Assembly: GCA_958296445.1 (NCBI GenBank)
Contig: OY282565.1
Span: forward strand, 558,001 to 622,000
DNA length: 64,000 nt
Source: an uncultured Dehalococcoidia bacterium
Lineage (GTDB): Bacteria; Chloroflexota; Dehalococcoidia; Lucifugimonadales; UBA3495
Direction of reading: 5' to 3'
Of the stretch, positions 1-7,848 are shown in pieces (position 1 is the stretch's first letter; each line of letters opens with the position of its first letter). Under the pieces are notes generated by a model. It searched no databases, had not been told where the DNA came from, and saw nothing but the letters and a program-made list of their open reading frames with translations. The position numbers and the translations under genes were made by a program.

Positions 1-66
1 CACAACCACCGGGCCTTCTACCGCCGCTGGAGCCAGCTAATGGACTCCCAAGCCTGGCCGCAATAA
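1..66 (+). CDS. Aromatic ring-hydroxylating dioxygenase, alpha subunit (C-terminal end only)
   Basis: Only the last 21 codons are inside the window, ending at TAA 64-66. The peptide has the NHRAFYRRWSQLM pattern seen at the end of Rieske oxygenase alpha subunits, and the beta subunit follows 43 bp later on the same strand. Known for the family: the alpha subunit carries the Rieske cluster and the mononuclear iron and adds dioxygen to aromatic rings. None of those catalytic residues are visible here, so the call rests on the tail motif and the neighbour. Confidence 0.7.
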   Translation, partial: HNHRAFYRRWSQLMDSQAWPQ

Positions 67-109
67 CATTCCCCCACGCCCAAACAAGTTCCTGCCGGAG
101 AAGCCAACA

Positions 110-652
110 ATGCGTGACGACACCATCCGGGAAGTAGAGCAGTTTCTATACCGTGAAGCCCGCCTGCTGGACGCCCGCCAATTCCACCAATGGCTGGAGC
201 TGCTGACCGACGACGTGCGCTACTGGATGCCGGTAAGGTCAACCCGCTACCCCGCCTCCAGCAAGGCCATCTCCATCCTAGACGGCTCCCGCTACGAGGA
301 AGGCGAGCTGTCCGGCGAGGGCGAACTGGCAATCCTCGACGAGGACAAGGACTCCCTAACCCGCCGCGTAGACCGGCTGGATTCGGGCATGGCCTGGGCC
401 GAGGATCCGCCCTCCCGCACCCGTCACTTCGTATCCAACATCGAAATCGAACCGGCCAGCCGCGATTCCGAGCTGAAAGTCTATTCCAACTTCATTATGT
501 ACCGCACCCGCGGCGAAACCGAGCAGGACTTCTACGTAGGCAGCCGCGAGGACATCCTCCGCCGCGAAGCCGGCCGCCTAAAGGTAGCCTACCGCAAAAT
601 AGTCCTCGACCAAACCGTCCTCCTCGCCAAAAACGTAAGCAACTTCTTCTAA
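110..652 (+). CDS. Aromatic ring-hydroxylating dioxygenase, beta subunit
   Basis: A 180-residue protein of typical length for the small (beta) subunit, which has a SnoaL-like alpha+beta barrel and supports the alpha subunit in an oligomer. Typical features are an N-terminal helix followed by FLYREARLLDARQFHQWLEL, a central DRLDSGMAWAEDPPSRTRHF segment, and a C-terminal FYVGSREDILRR and YRKIVLDQT. The start is ATG 110 with GGAG a few bases upstream. With the alpha tail at 1-66 it forms an oxygenase operon. The substrate cannot be read from the sequence. Confidence 0.9.
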   Translation: MRDDTIREVEQFLYREARLLDARQFHQWLELLTDDVRYWMPVRSTRYPASSKAISILDGSRYEEGELSGEGELAILDEDKDSLTRRVDRLDSGMAWAEDPPSRTRHFVSNIEIEPASRDSELKVYSNFIMYRTRGETEQDFYVGSREDILRREAGRLKVAYRKIVLDQTVLLAKNVSNFF

Positions 653-730
653 CGCGCCGCCCCTTCAGCCCAATGCGACGCGCTCCCACTCCAGCGGCGA
701 GTCGTCCAGCTTTCCCGCCAAACGTTCAAC

Positions 731-841
731 GCGAAATTATTTCCGCTGTCTGTCATTCTGAGCAAAGCGAAGAATCCCACCTTGGGCAGTGAGACCCTTC
801 GCTTTGCTCAGGGGGACAAAGGGGAATTTCGCAATTTTCTC
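731..841. repeat. MITE-like intergenic palindromic repeat, copy 1
   Basis: This copy contains GAGCAAAGCGAAGAATC, a short centre and the inverse CTTCGCTTTGCTC, with GCGAAATTA at the left and GGAATTTCGCAATTTTCTC at the right. Arms and ends both pair as inverted repeats. The same layout occurs at 2500-2594, 3391-3529 and, most completely, 47484-47603. It carries no gene. Confidence 0.8.
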
Positions 842-898
842 TTGGCTACTTCCGCCGCAACCCCAGGGTTCAAAGATTCATCCATCAGAAAGAACGGT

Positions 899-1615
899 TC
901 AGAGGATGGCGGCATCAATCCGCTTTTCCCAAGCCAGTGCGTCACCGACTTGCTCTTCGGTCAAGTTGTAGCCGCCCATTATTTCCTCTAAGCCGCTACC
1001 AAATTCTAGGCAATCCCTGATTACCGTCGGCCAGATTCGCCTGCCGGACACGCTGGGACGGCCGGAAATAATCCGCCCGTCAATAACGATATTTCGGGCG
1101 GGCAGCCAGGCGTAGACCAAACCGTATTCGTTGAATTTGAGGCCGCTGGCGTTTTCCGACAGCCATTCCTCCAAGAAACACATCGCCTCCGGCCCGTGCT
1201 TCGATGCGCCAATCGGGGCTGCGAACTCAGGAAAAAGCGGCGCCTCGCGGCGCCAGAAAGTTTCGGAAATGAAAGGCCAAGGAACGCCCAGCTCTTCCCT
1301 AAGCCCCTTTTCGCCCTTGCGTATAGCTTGCAGGCTAATCCCCCGGGCCCACAGCAGGGAAATAACCCGCAAGGACACCAGAGCTTGGAAGTGGATAAAC
1401 TTTTCCGGGCCTGAATGTTTAACCAGCCCGTCGTGAACCACGTTAGTGTTGACCCAATACCGCAAGCGCGAGTAAATGCCCGCCTTTCCCCCGGAAGCGG
1501 TCTGCCCGTCCCCGCCGTTCCTGTCGCCCGGCGGGTGGGTAGCCAAGAGTATCCGGGCAGCTTCAGCGAAAGTATAGGCCCCCGTCGTTTTTTCGGGATA
1601 GTCCTTGATGTCCAT
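899..1615 (-). CDS. DUF433 / MerR-like DNA-binding protein
   Basis: A 238-residue protein. The N-terminal two thirds resembles a MerR-like winged helix (YSRLRYWVNTNVV, then a segment with LRVISLLWARGISLQAIRKG). The last ~70 residues form a DUF433 domain: ARNIVIDGRIISGRPSVSG, a tract WPTVIRDCLEFGSGLEEIM and the closing GYNLTEEQVGDALAWEK. DUF433 is usually a stand-alone antitoxin-like helix-turn-helix, often next to a PIN-type toxin. No toxin adjoins this gene. The role is probably transcriptional regulation of an unknown target. Confidence 0.75.
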   Translation of the reverse strand: MDIKDYPEKTTGAYTFAEAARILLATHPPGDRNGGDGQTASGGKAGIYSRLRYWVNTNVVHDGLVKHSGPEKFIHFQALVSLRVISLLWARGISLQAIRKGEKGLREELGVPWPFISETFWRREAPLFPEFAAPIGASKHGPEAMCFLEEWLSENASGLKFNEYGLVYAWLPARNIVIDGRIISGRPSVSGRRIWPTVIRDCLEFGSGLEEIMGGYNLTEEQVGDALAWEKRIDAAIL

Positions 1616-1780
1616 TCCTCCCCCTATTTGGAATGTTACACCATCCGCTCAGGATTCAACATCGCCATCCGCCCCGCCCGCCCCGCCCCGGTCAATTGCC
1701 CGCCGTCGGCGCATTTGCTACACTAGCGCAGGACGAACCCCCCAAAACGACGGAACCCACACAGCGCAGGAGAATCCGCG

Positions 1781-2401
1781 ATGATCTACGAAGTCCGCAC
1801 CTACACCCTCAAGCCCGGCAGTGTGCCGACCTTTGAGGAGAATTTCGCCCAGGCGCTGCCCCACCGGCAGAAGTATTCGCCGCTGGCCGCCTTCTGGCAC
1901 ACCGAGATCGGCCCCCTCAACCAGGTCATCCACGTCTGGCCCTACGAGAGCATGGACGAGCGCACCCGCATCCGGGCCGAAGCCGCCCAAGACCCCAACT
2001 GGCCGCCCAAGAACGACCCCGATATGTACATCAATATGGAGTCGGAAATTTTCATTCCCGCTCCCTTCATGCGCCCCCTAGGCGGCGACCAGGCCCTCGG
2101 CAGCATCTACGAGATGCGCTCCTACACCTACAAGACCGGCGCCATGGGCGAGGTGCTAAAGCGCTGGGAGGCCGCCGTGCCGCACCGCGAAGAGCATTCG
2201 CCGCTGGCCGCCGCTTGGTACACCGAGCTGGGCGGCCTGAACAAGTGGGTGCACATCTGGCCCTACAGCGACCTGGAAGAGCGCAACCGCATCCGCGAGG
2301 AAGCGGTCAAGTCCCCCCACTGGCCCCCGCCCACCCGCGAATTCCTAGTCAGCCAAGAAAACAAAATTATGGTGCCGGCCTCCTTCTCGCCCACCCACTA
2401 G
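1781..2401 (+). CDS. NIPSNAP family protein, two domains
   Basis: A 206-residue protein made of two tandem NIPSNAP (dimeric alpha/beta barrel) domains, roughly residues 1-95 and 105-206. Each opens with IYEVRTYTLKPG or IYEMRSYTYKTG and repeats HR-x-HSPLAAxW-T-E, then N-x-VxHxWPY, then ERxRIRxEA. The start ATG 1781 has AGGAG upstream. NIPSNAP proteins are often associated with catabolic enzymes, but their biochemical role is largely unknown. Flanking oxygenase and aldolase genes fit a catabolic cluster. Confidence 0.88.
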   Translation: MIYEVRTYTLKPGSVPTFEENFAQALPHRQKYSPLAAFWHTEIGPLNQVIHVWPYESMDERTRIRAEAAQDPNWPPKNDPDMYINMESEIFIPAPFMRPLGGDQALGSIYEMRSYTYKTGAMGEVLKRWEAAVPHREEHSPLAAAWYTELGGLNKWVHIWPYSDLEERNRIREEAVKSPHWPPPTREFLVSQENKIMVPASFSPTH

Positions 2402-2499
2402 GCCGCGCCCATCACCCTGATTCCAACATCATTCCCCTTGCCTGTCATTCCGGGCAAATGCCCATCGGTCTGAGCAAATGCCCGTCGGACTGGGCAAGT

Positions 2500-2594
2500 G
2501 TTTGTCATTCTGAGCAAAGCGAAGAATCCCGCCTTGCGCGGTGAGACCCTTCGCCTTGCTCAAGGATGGCAAAGGGGAATTTCGCAATTTTCTC
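2500..2594. repeat. MITE-like intergenic palindromic repeat, copy 2
   Basis: It has the same arms as copy 1 (GAGCAAAGCGAAGAATC and its inverse with one change, CTTCGCCTTGCTC) and the right end GGAATTTCGCAATTTTCTC. The left terminal part is replaced by a short stretch with partial direct repeats of GTCTGAGCAAATGCCCGTCG type. It lies 70 bp before the aldolase gene. Confidence 0.75.
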
Positions 2595-2666
2595 AAGCCA
2601 GGGACGAATCCCGCACAGAGGACGCAGGGGGAACCAAAAGGATATTTGCGCCCCTGCGTTTAACTT

Positions 2667-3380
2667 ATGAACACGCTTTCGGCCCAACTGGAAGACTTGG
2701 TGACCGCCAACCGCATCCTAGCCCGCGAGGAAGTAGTGGACGCCTTCGGCCACGTCAGCATCCGCCACCCGGAGCGGCCCGGCCATTACTTGCTGTCGCA
2801 GTCGCGGGCGCCGGAGCTGGTGGACACCTCCGACCTGATGGAGTACACCCTAGAGGGCGAGCCGCTGAACCGGCAGGGCCGCCCGATGTATTCCGAGCGC
2901 CCCATCCACGGCGGCATATACGAAGCGCGGCCCGACGTGCAGGCCGTGGTGCATAACCACTCCCCGGCGGTGCTGCCCTTCAGCGTCACCGCCGCCCCGC
3001 TGCGCCCAATGTTCCACCTAGCCGCCATCATCGGCGACCGCCTGCCCGTGTGGGACATCCGCGACAACTTCAGCGACACCAGCCTGCTGGTCACCACTAT
3101 GGAGCAGGGCCGCGACCTAGCCGCCTGCTTGGGCCGTGGCCGCGCCGCCCTGATGCGCGGCCACGGCTGCGTAGTAACCGGCAGCGCCCTGAAAGAAGCG
3201 GTAATGGCCGCGGTATACCTCCAAGTCAACGCCCGCCTCCTGCTGGCCTCCCTCCCCCTCGGCGAAGTAACCTACCTCTCGCCGGGCGAAATCCAGCTAA
3301 TGTCCCAAAGCCAGGTACGCCCGTCATCCCTAGGCCGCGCCTGGGAATACTGGGCCGCCCGCGCCGGAAGAACGCCATAG
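2667..3380 (+). CDS. Class II aldolase/adducin family protein
   Basis: A 237-residue protein of typical length for the family. The zinc site is visible: VVHNHS (His96 and His98) and a third His in the RGHGCVV segment. The catalytic acid is probably Glu77 in SERPIHGGIY. FGHVSIRHPE near residue 30 matches the phosphate or substrate loop region. Family members are zinc-dependent aldolases, epimerases or decarboxylases of small hydroxy-acids or sugar phosphates. The substrate here is unknown. No clear Shine-Dalgarno precedes ATG 2667. Confidence 0.88.
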   Translation: MNTLSAQLEDLVTANRILAREEVVDAFGHVSIRHPERPGHYLLSQSRAPELVDTSDLMEYTLEGEPLNRQGRPMYSERPIHGGIYEARPDVQAVVHNHSPAVLPFSVTAAPLRPMFHLAAIIGDRLPVWDIRDNFSDTSLLVTTMEQGRDLAACLGRGRAALMRGHGCVVTGSALKEAVMAAVYLQVNARLLLASLPLGEVTYLSPGEIQLMSQSQVRPSSLGRAWEYWAARAGRTP

Positions 3381-3390
3381 CTTTAGCATA

Positions 3391-3529
3391 GAAAACTGCG
3401 AAATTACTTCCGCTGTCTATCATTCTGAGCAAACCGTCTGTCATTCTGAGCAAAGCGAAGAATCTCGCCTTGGGCGGTGAGACCCTTCGCTTTGCCCAAG
3501 GTAACAAAGGGAAATTCCGCAATTATCTC
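3391..3529. repeat. MITE-like intergenic palindromic repeat, copy 3
   Basis: Both terminal parts are present (GAAAACTGCGAAATTACTTC on the left, GAAATTCCGCAATTATCTC on the right) and so are the inner arms around GAGCAAAGCGAAG. A partial extra unit CATTCTGAGCAAACCGTCTG makes it longer than the 120-bp full copy at 47484-47603. It ends 26 bp before the next start codon. Confidence 0.75.
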
Positions 3530-3555
3530 ATTATAAAGCGGCTCCAAAGAGAAAT

Positions 3556-3954
3556 ATGCTGAACGAAGAACCCGAAATTGTCGAAGAAATCCGGGCCGCC
3601 AACCAACGCTTCTATGACGCCTTCAACACCCTCAGCATCCAGCGCATGGAAGAAGTCTGGGAAACCTCCGCCCGCGCCCTCTGCGTGCATCCCGGCTGGA
3701 CGCCCCTGGTTGGCTGGCCCATCATCCGCGAAAGCTGGGAGCGCATCTTCGACAACGCCAACCTGATGCAGTTCTCCGTGCGCTACCTAAACCTGGTGGT
3801 TCAGGGCGACTTCGGCTGCGTCACCTGCGTCGAGGGCGTCACCAGCGTAGTCCAGGGCCGCGCCGCCAACTTCTCCACCTTCGCCACCAACATCTTCGCC
3901 CGCACCGCCGACGGCTGGAAAATGATTGCCCACCACGCCTCCCCCGGCGGTTAG
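3556..3954 (+). CDS. SnoaL-like / NTF2-like protein
   Basis: A 132-residue NTF2-fold protein of the SnoaL_3 type. Visible features are ANQRFYDAFNTLSIQRMEEVW at the N-terminus, VHPGWTPLVGWPIIRESWE in the middle and ATNIFARTADGWKMIAHHAS at the end. This fold makes small cone-shaped pockets used as isomerases, hydratases or binding proteins, and function varies within the family. It stands alone between two repeats and the iron exporter. Confidence 0.85.
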   Translation: MLNEEPEIVEEIRAANQRFYDAFNTLSIQRMEEVWETSARALCVHPGWTPLVGWPIIRESWERIFDNANLMQFSVRYLNLVVQGDFGCVTCVEGVTSVVQGRAANFSTFATNIFARTADGWKMIAHHASPGG

Positions 3955-4001
3955 CGCCCAACGAATTTCGTATTCCCCCGCCGAAAACCCCCTATACGCG
4001 A

Positions 4002-4031
4002 TATTTCTTGATACAATATATTCAAGAAATA
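4002..4031. promoter_or_regulatory. Palindromic operator upstream of the iron exporter
   Basis: TATTTCTTGA (4002-4011) and TCAAGAAATA (4022-4031) form a perfect 10-bp inverted repeat around a 10-bp AT-rich spacer. It lies 24 bp before the chosen start of the ferritin-VIT1 gene and stands out as AT-rich in GC-rich DNA. Position and symmetry suggest a dimeric repressor site, plausibly metal-responsive. The binding protein is not identifiable from this window. Confidence 0.6.
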
Positions 4032-4055
4032 ATTGACGGGGAGCATCGCGGGAAT

Positions 4056-5285
4056 ATGACCGCCAATCCTTCCAACCTGACCAACACCGAAAAGAACCTT
4101 TGGAACGCCATAGTCGCCGAAGCACTCGCCAACCTGAAATACAACGCCTATGCCCAGCGGGCCATGCAAGAGGGCCACCCGGAGATTGCCCAGATTTTCC
4201 AGGAAGTGGCCGGCGCCGAAACGGTGCACGGCATCAACCACCTGCGCGTTTCCGGCGACCTTGCAACCACCCTCGAAAACCTGCGCGGAATCATCGAAGG
4301 CGAAGCCCAGGAAGCCGCCACCATCTACCCCCGGATGATTCGGGAAGCACTGGCCGAGGGCAATCAGGAAGCCGCCGATTCCTTCACCTTGGCGATGGAG
4401 CGGGAACGCCGCCACCTCGAAGCCTTCACCGAAGCCCTAGCCACTCTGGAATCCAAGCTCGCCGCCCAGTCCGCCCGCCCCCATCCTGCGCCGCCGCCCA
4501 TTGCGCCCGCCCCCGATGGCTCGTCCCAAGCGGCCGCGGCCGCCGGCCGGGCCCTAGATAGGGAAACCTACAACACCGCCGCCCGCGAAGTGGAGCGGGA
4601 ACGATGGCGGGTAGCCCGTATGGGGCGGCTGCGCGAGGTAGTGTTCGGCGTCCAGGACGGCCTGCTAAGCACCGTCGCGCTGGTCACCAGCCTAGCCGTA
4701 GCCGTCGAAAGCCAAACCACCGTCCTAGTAGCCGGACTGGCCGGCGCCCTGCCCGGTATGATTTCCATGGCCACCGGCGCCCTGCTGGGTTCCCGCGCCG
4801 AACAGGACGTGCAACGCGCCGAAATTGAACGCGAAGCCCAAGAACTCGCCGCCAACCCCGCCGAGGAACTGGCCGAGCTGGTAGTCCTGTTCCAGCGCGA
4901 AGGAATGACCTACCCGGAAGCCCGGCAAATGGCCGACGAAATCGCCCAAGACCCCGATCTGTGGCTCAAAACCCTAGTGGAAAAAGAACTGGGCATCAGC
5001 CCCGAGCCGACCACCAGCCCGGCCAAAGACGCCCTCGCTATGGGCCTGGCCTTTATCACTGGCGCCGCCGTCCCCCTGCTCCCCCACTTCTTCCTAACCG
5101 GCGGCCAAGCCATCGCCGTATCCGTAGGCGCAACCCTAACCGGCCTCTTCGCCCTAGGCATATTCAAGGGCCGCCTAGTCAAGCGCTCCCCCCTGCTCCA
5201 GGGCCTAGAAATCCTGAGCATAGGCACCCTATCCGCCGGCACAGGCTACGCCCTAGGCGAACTGATACCCCGCCTGTTCACCTAA
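4056..5285 (+). CDS. MbfA-like ferritin/rubrerythrin-VIT1 fusion iron exporter
   Basis: A 409-residue protein. Residues ~1-140 form a ferritin-like four-helix domain with iron-binding patterns (AEALANLKYNAYAQRA, EVAGAETVHG, MERERRHLEAF). A Pro/Ala-rich linker follows. Residues ~175-409 are a VIT1/CCC1 transporter domain (VVFGVQDGLLSTVALVTSL, GALPGMISMATGALLGSRAE) with late membrane helices. In MbfA proteins the ferritin domain senses or gathers iron and the VIT domain exports Fe(II) or Mn(II). ATG 4056 was chosen over an in-frame TTG at 4008 because that one lies inside the palindrome at 4002-4031. Confidence 0.88.
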   Translation: MTANPSNLTNTEKNLWNAIVAEALANLKYNAYAQRAMQEGHPEIAQIFQEVAGAETVHGINHLRVSGDLATTLENLRGIIEGEAQEAATIYPRMIREALAEGNQEAADSFTLAMERERRHLEAFTEALATLESKLAAQSARPHPAPPPIAPAPDGSSQAAAAAGRALDRETYNTAAREVERERWRVARMGRLREVVFGVQDGLLSTVALVTSLAVAVESQTTVLVAGLAGALPGMISMATGALLGSRAEQDVQRAEIEREAQELAANPAEELAELVVLFQREGMTYPEARQMADEIAQDPDLWLKTLVEKELGISPEPTTSPAKDALAMGLAFITGAAVPLLPHFFLTGGQAIAVSVGATLTGLFALGIFKGRLVKRSPLLQGLEILSIGTLSAGTGYALGELIPRLFT

Positions 5286-5692
5286 CCAAAAGCCGAGACG
5301 ATTCCAAAATTACTTTCGCCGCCTGCCATTTCACCAGTCCGTCATCCCAGCCGCCCGCCCACGATTCTGGCCGTCCGTCATTCTGAACGATCGTCTGCCA
5401 TTCCGCCCGTCTGTCTGTCATTCTGAGCAAAGCGAAGAACCCCGGCTAGGCGGCAAGACGACCCTACCGCCGCAGCACCCAACACGGGTATAACCCCATT
5501 CACCACCCCCCTGTCATCACGCCCGCCCGCCATTCTGGCCGTCCGTTTATCTGTCATTCTGAGCGAAGCGAAGAATCCCGGCTAGGGCGGCAACACCCTA
5601 CCGCCAAAACATCCGATACAGATATAATCCCGTTCACCACCCCCTCGCCGAAGGACAAGCAGCCCCGCCAATCGCCCGCCCAGAGGTTCACG
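5286..5692. other. Gene-free stretch holding two tandem partial repeats
   Basis: No gene is seen. Two related ~95-bp units lie at about 5415-5511 and 5551-5645. Each begins with CTGTCATTCTGAG plus AAGCGAAGAA (the left arm of the MITE-like repeat), continues with a CCGGCTAGG/CCCTACCGCC inverted motif, and ends with a TATAAT-like box and a TTCACCACC tract. The same end motif recurs before the second Uma2 gene at 6514. Confidence 0.6.
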
Positions 5693-6493
5693 ATGACCAC
5701 CGCCGACACCGCCGCCAAAAACCCCCAACCCCATAGCGGCTACACGCTGCCCGACCCTCCCGACCGCGAGCCCGACGATATGACCAGCTTCGACCACCTG
5801 GCCGCCAACGGCAACGCCCACCACCTGGCCCAGCACTTGGGCCGGCCCGAAACCACCATCGTCTCTGGCGAACACTACCTTAGCCCCGAATTCACCCGCG
5901 ACCTCACCGGCGTCCGCTACCCCGACCTGCTCATCGCCTTCAACGTAAACCCGGCGGCCTACCGCCGCAGCAACGCCTATATCATCGCGGAGCAGGGAAA
6001 GCCCCCGGATTTCGTGCTGGAAATCGCATCCCGCAGAACCGGACACACTGACGTCGTAGACAAGCGAAAAGACTACGCCGCCCTGGGCATCCCCGAATAC
6101 TGGCGCTTCGACGAAACGGGGCAGCACCACCGCACCCGGCTGGCCGGCGACCGGCTGGTGGACGGCCAGTACCAGCCCATCGCAATCGAGGAACTGCCCG
6201 GCGGCGTCATCCAAGGATACAGCCCCGTCCTCAATCTGCACCTCCGCTGGCATCAAGGACGGCTGGAATGGCACGACCCGGCAACCGGCCGGCACATCCT
6301 AACCTACGACGACCAGCGCGAGACAGCCAGGCTCCAACGCGAGGCCCGCATCGCCGCCGAGGCCCGCTACGACGACCAGCGCGAGGCCCGCATCGCCGCC
6401 GAAGCCCGCTATGACGACCAGCGCGAAGCCCGCATCGCCGCCGAGGCCCGCGTCCGCGAACTCGAGGAACAACTCCGGCGCCAAGACAACTGA
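5693..6493 (+). CDS. Uma2 family PD-(D/E)XK endonuclease, copy A
   Basis: A 266-residue Uma2 (DUF820) protein. The restriction-nuclease core is visible: RYPDLLIAFN, FVLEIASRRTGHTDVVDKR (acidic residue plus lysine) and YAALGIPEYWRFD. The C-terminus is a charged helix with repeated YDDQREARIAAEAR units ending in VRELEEQLRRQ, encoded by direct repeats at 6305-6451. Uma2 proteins are abundant, often multi-copy, and of unknown biological role. The next gene is a close tandem paralogue with fewer repeat units. Confidence 0.9.
   Translation: MTTADTAAKNPQPHSGYTLPDPPDREPDDMTSFDHLAANGNAHHLAQHLGRPETTIVSGEHYLSPEFTRDLTGVRYPDLLIAFNVNPAAYRRSNAYIIAEQGKPPDFVLEIASRRTGHTDVVDKRKDYAALGIPEYWRFDETGQHHRTRLAGDRLVDGQYQPIAIEELPGGVIQGYSPVLNLHLRWHQGRLEWHDPATGRHILTYDDQRETARLQREARIAAEARYDDQREARIAAEARYDDQREARIAAEARVRELEEQLRRQDN
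6305..6451 (+). repeat. In-gene 42-bp tandem repeats
   Basis: Units beginning TACGACGACCAGCGCGA start at 6305, 6368 and 6410. The last two are exactly 42 bp apart and encode a 14-residue helical unit. The paralogue at 6593-7315 has only one such unit, so the repeat number differs between copies. Confidence 0.85.
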
Positions 6494-6513
6494 CCCCAAA
6501 CGCACCGTCCAAC

Positions 6514-6529
6514 ACGGGTATAATCCCGT
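6514..6529 (+). promoter_or_regulatory. Palindrome centred on a TATAAT box before Uma2 copy B
   Basis: ACGGG-TATAAT-CCCGT is a perfect 5-bp inverted repeat around a consensus -10 hexamer, 64 bp before the start of the second Uma2 gene. Related versions lie before the first Uma2 gene at 5484-5499 (TATAAC, right arm CCCAT) and 5620-5633 (TATAAT, left arm lost). No good -35 box is evident. The symmetry around the -10 suggests an autoregulated promoter; this is inference. Confidence 0.45.
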
Positions 6530-6592
6530 CCACCACCGGCCCCCCCGCCGGATGACGGCCACCGCCGCCAATCGCCCGCCCAGAGGTTCACA

Positions 6593-7315
6593 ATGACCAC
6601 CGCCGACACCGCCGCCAAAAATCCCCAACCCCAAAGCGGCTACGCGCTGCCCGACCCTCCCGACCGCGAGCCCGATGATATGACCAGCTTCGACCACCTG
6701 GCCGCCAACGGCAACGCCCATCACCTGGCCCACCACTTGGGCCGGCCCGAAACCACCATCGTATCAGGCGAACACTACCTCAGCCCCGAATTCACCCGCG
6801 ACCTCACCGGCGTCCGCTACCCCGACCTGCTCATCTCCTTCAACGTAAATCCCGAAGCCTACCGCCAGAGCAACGCCTACATCATTTCAGAGCAGGGAAA
6901 GCCGCCGGATTTCGTGCTGGAAATCGCATCCCGCAGAACCGGCCACACTGACGTCGTAGACAAGCGAAAGGACTACGCCGCCCTGGGCATCCCCGAATAC
7001 TGGCGCTTCGACGAGACGGGACAATACCACCGCACCCTGCTGGCCGGCGACCGGCTGGTGAGCGGCCAGTACCATCCCATCGGCCTAGAGGAACTGCCCG
7101 GCGGCGTCATACAGGGATACAGCCTCGTCCTGAACCTGCACATCCGCTGGCATCAGGGGCGGCTGGAATGGCACGACCCGGCAACCGGCCGCCACATCCT
7201 AACCTACGACGACCAGCGCGAAGCACTCGGGCTAGAGCGCGAGGCCCGCATCACCGCCGAAGCCCGCGTCCGCGAACTCGAAGAGCAACTCTGGCGCCAA
7301 GGCGGCCAAACCTAA
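6593..7315 (+). CDS. Uma2 family PD-(D/E)XK endonuclease, copy B
   Basis: A 240-residue tandem paralogue of the preceding gene, nearly identical over the first ~215 residues, with the same nuclease motifs (RYPDLLISFN, FVLEIASRRTGHTDVVDKR). It has a shorter C-terminal coiled tail (one YDDQREA unit, then ARVRELEEQLWRQ). About 60 bp of upstream sequence, including the CGCCCGCCCAGAGGTTCAC leader, is also shared, so the duplication unit included the promoter. Confidence 0.9.
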   Translation: MTTADTAAKNPQPQSGYALPDPPDREPDDMTSFDHLAANGNAHHLAHHLGRPETTIVSGEHYLSPEFTRDLTGVRYPDLLISFNVNPEAYRQSNAYIISEQGKPPDFVLEIASRRTGHTDVVDKRKDYAALGIPEYWRFDETGQYHRTLLAGDRLVSGQYHPIGLEELPGGVIQGYSLVLNLHIRWHQGRLEWHDPATGRHILTYDDQREALGLEREARITAEARVRELEEQLWRQGGQT

Positions 7316-7848
7316 CGGCGTAACCGGGACTGTGGGCATAGAACACCACAGGCAAGCTCGAACAGTCAGGAAAACCGCCCCGCCCGACAATGTGCAGTGC
7401 GGCCTGATGGGCTGCCGCTACAAGCTCAAAATGACGGCCGGAGAGTGTCAGGCCTGCGGGTCGAGGGCGCGGACAAGGGATGCGACACCGGGGTCATCCG
7501 CCCGGAACACGTTAGAAAGCCTTTGACTTCGAGGTCGATTCCATCGGGGTGGACGTGCCGCTCCAAGAGCAACTAGTGGAATCCCTGCGAGAACAACTTC
7601 AGTGGCTGGATATACTGACGCCGCGGCCCGGCTAACTCCAAGATCCCAAGAGGAACTCAGCGGAAACAACGGCGGAAAGATCTGACTATGACTAACGCCG
7701 CGCTCGTTACGGCGCAGGAGAGCCGAAACCGAAAACCATAGGCCTGAACGACCAGCCCCAACCCTAGTACAGGATCCGGAGAAAGCCGATAACTTGACCT
7801 GCCGGAACCGGCTAGCGGAGACGGCTTTCGGCAGATGGAAGAGAGGTC
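7316..7848. other. Gene-free, probably decayed coding sequence
   Basis: No intact gene with a start and a recognisable family is present. A short open stretch ending in GVDVPLQEQLVESLREQLQW with stop TAA near 7635 looks like a former C-terminus, but the family cannot be named. Confidence 0.4.
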
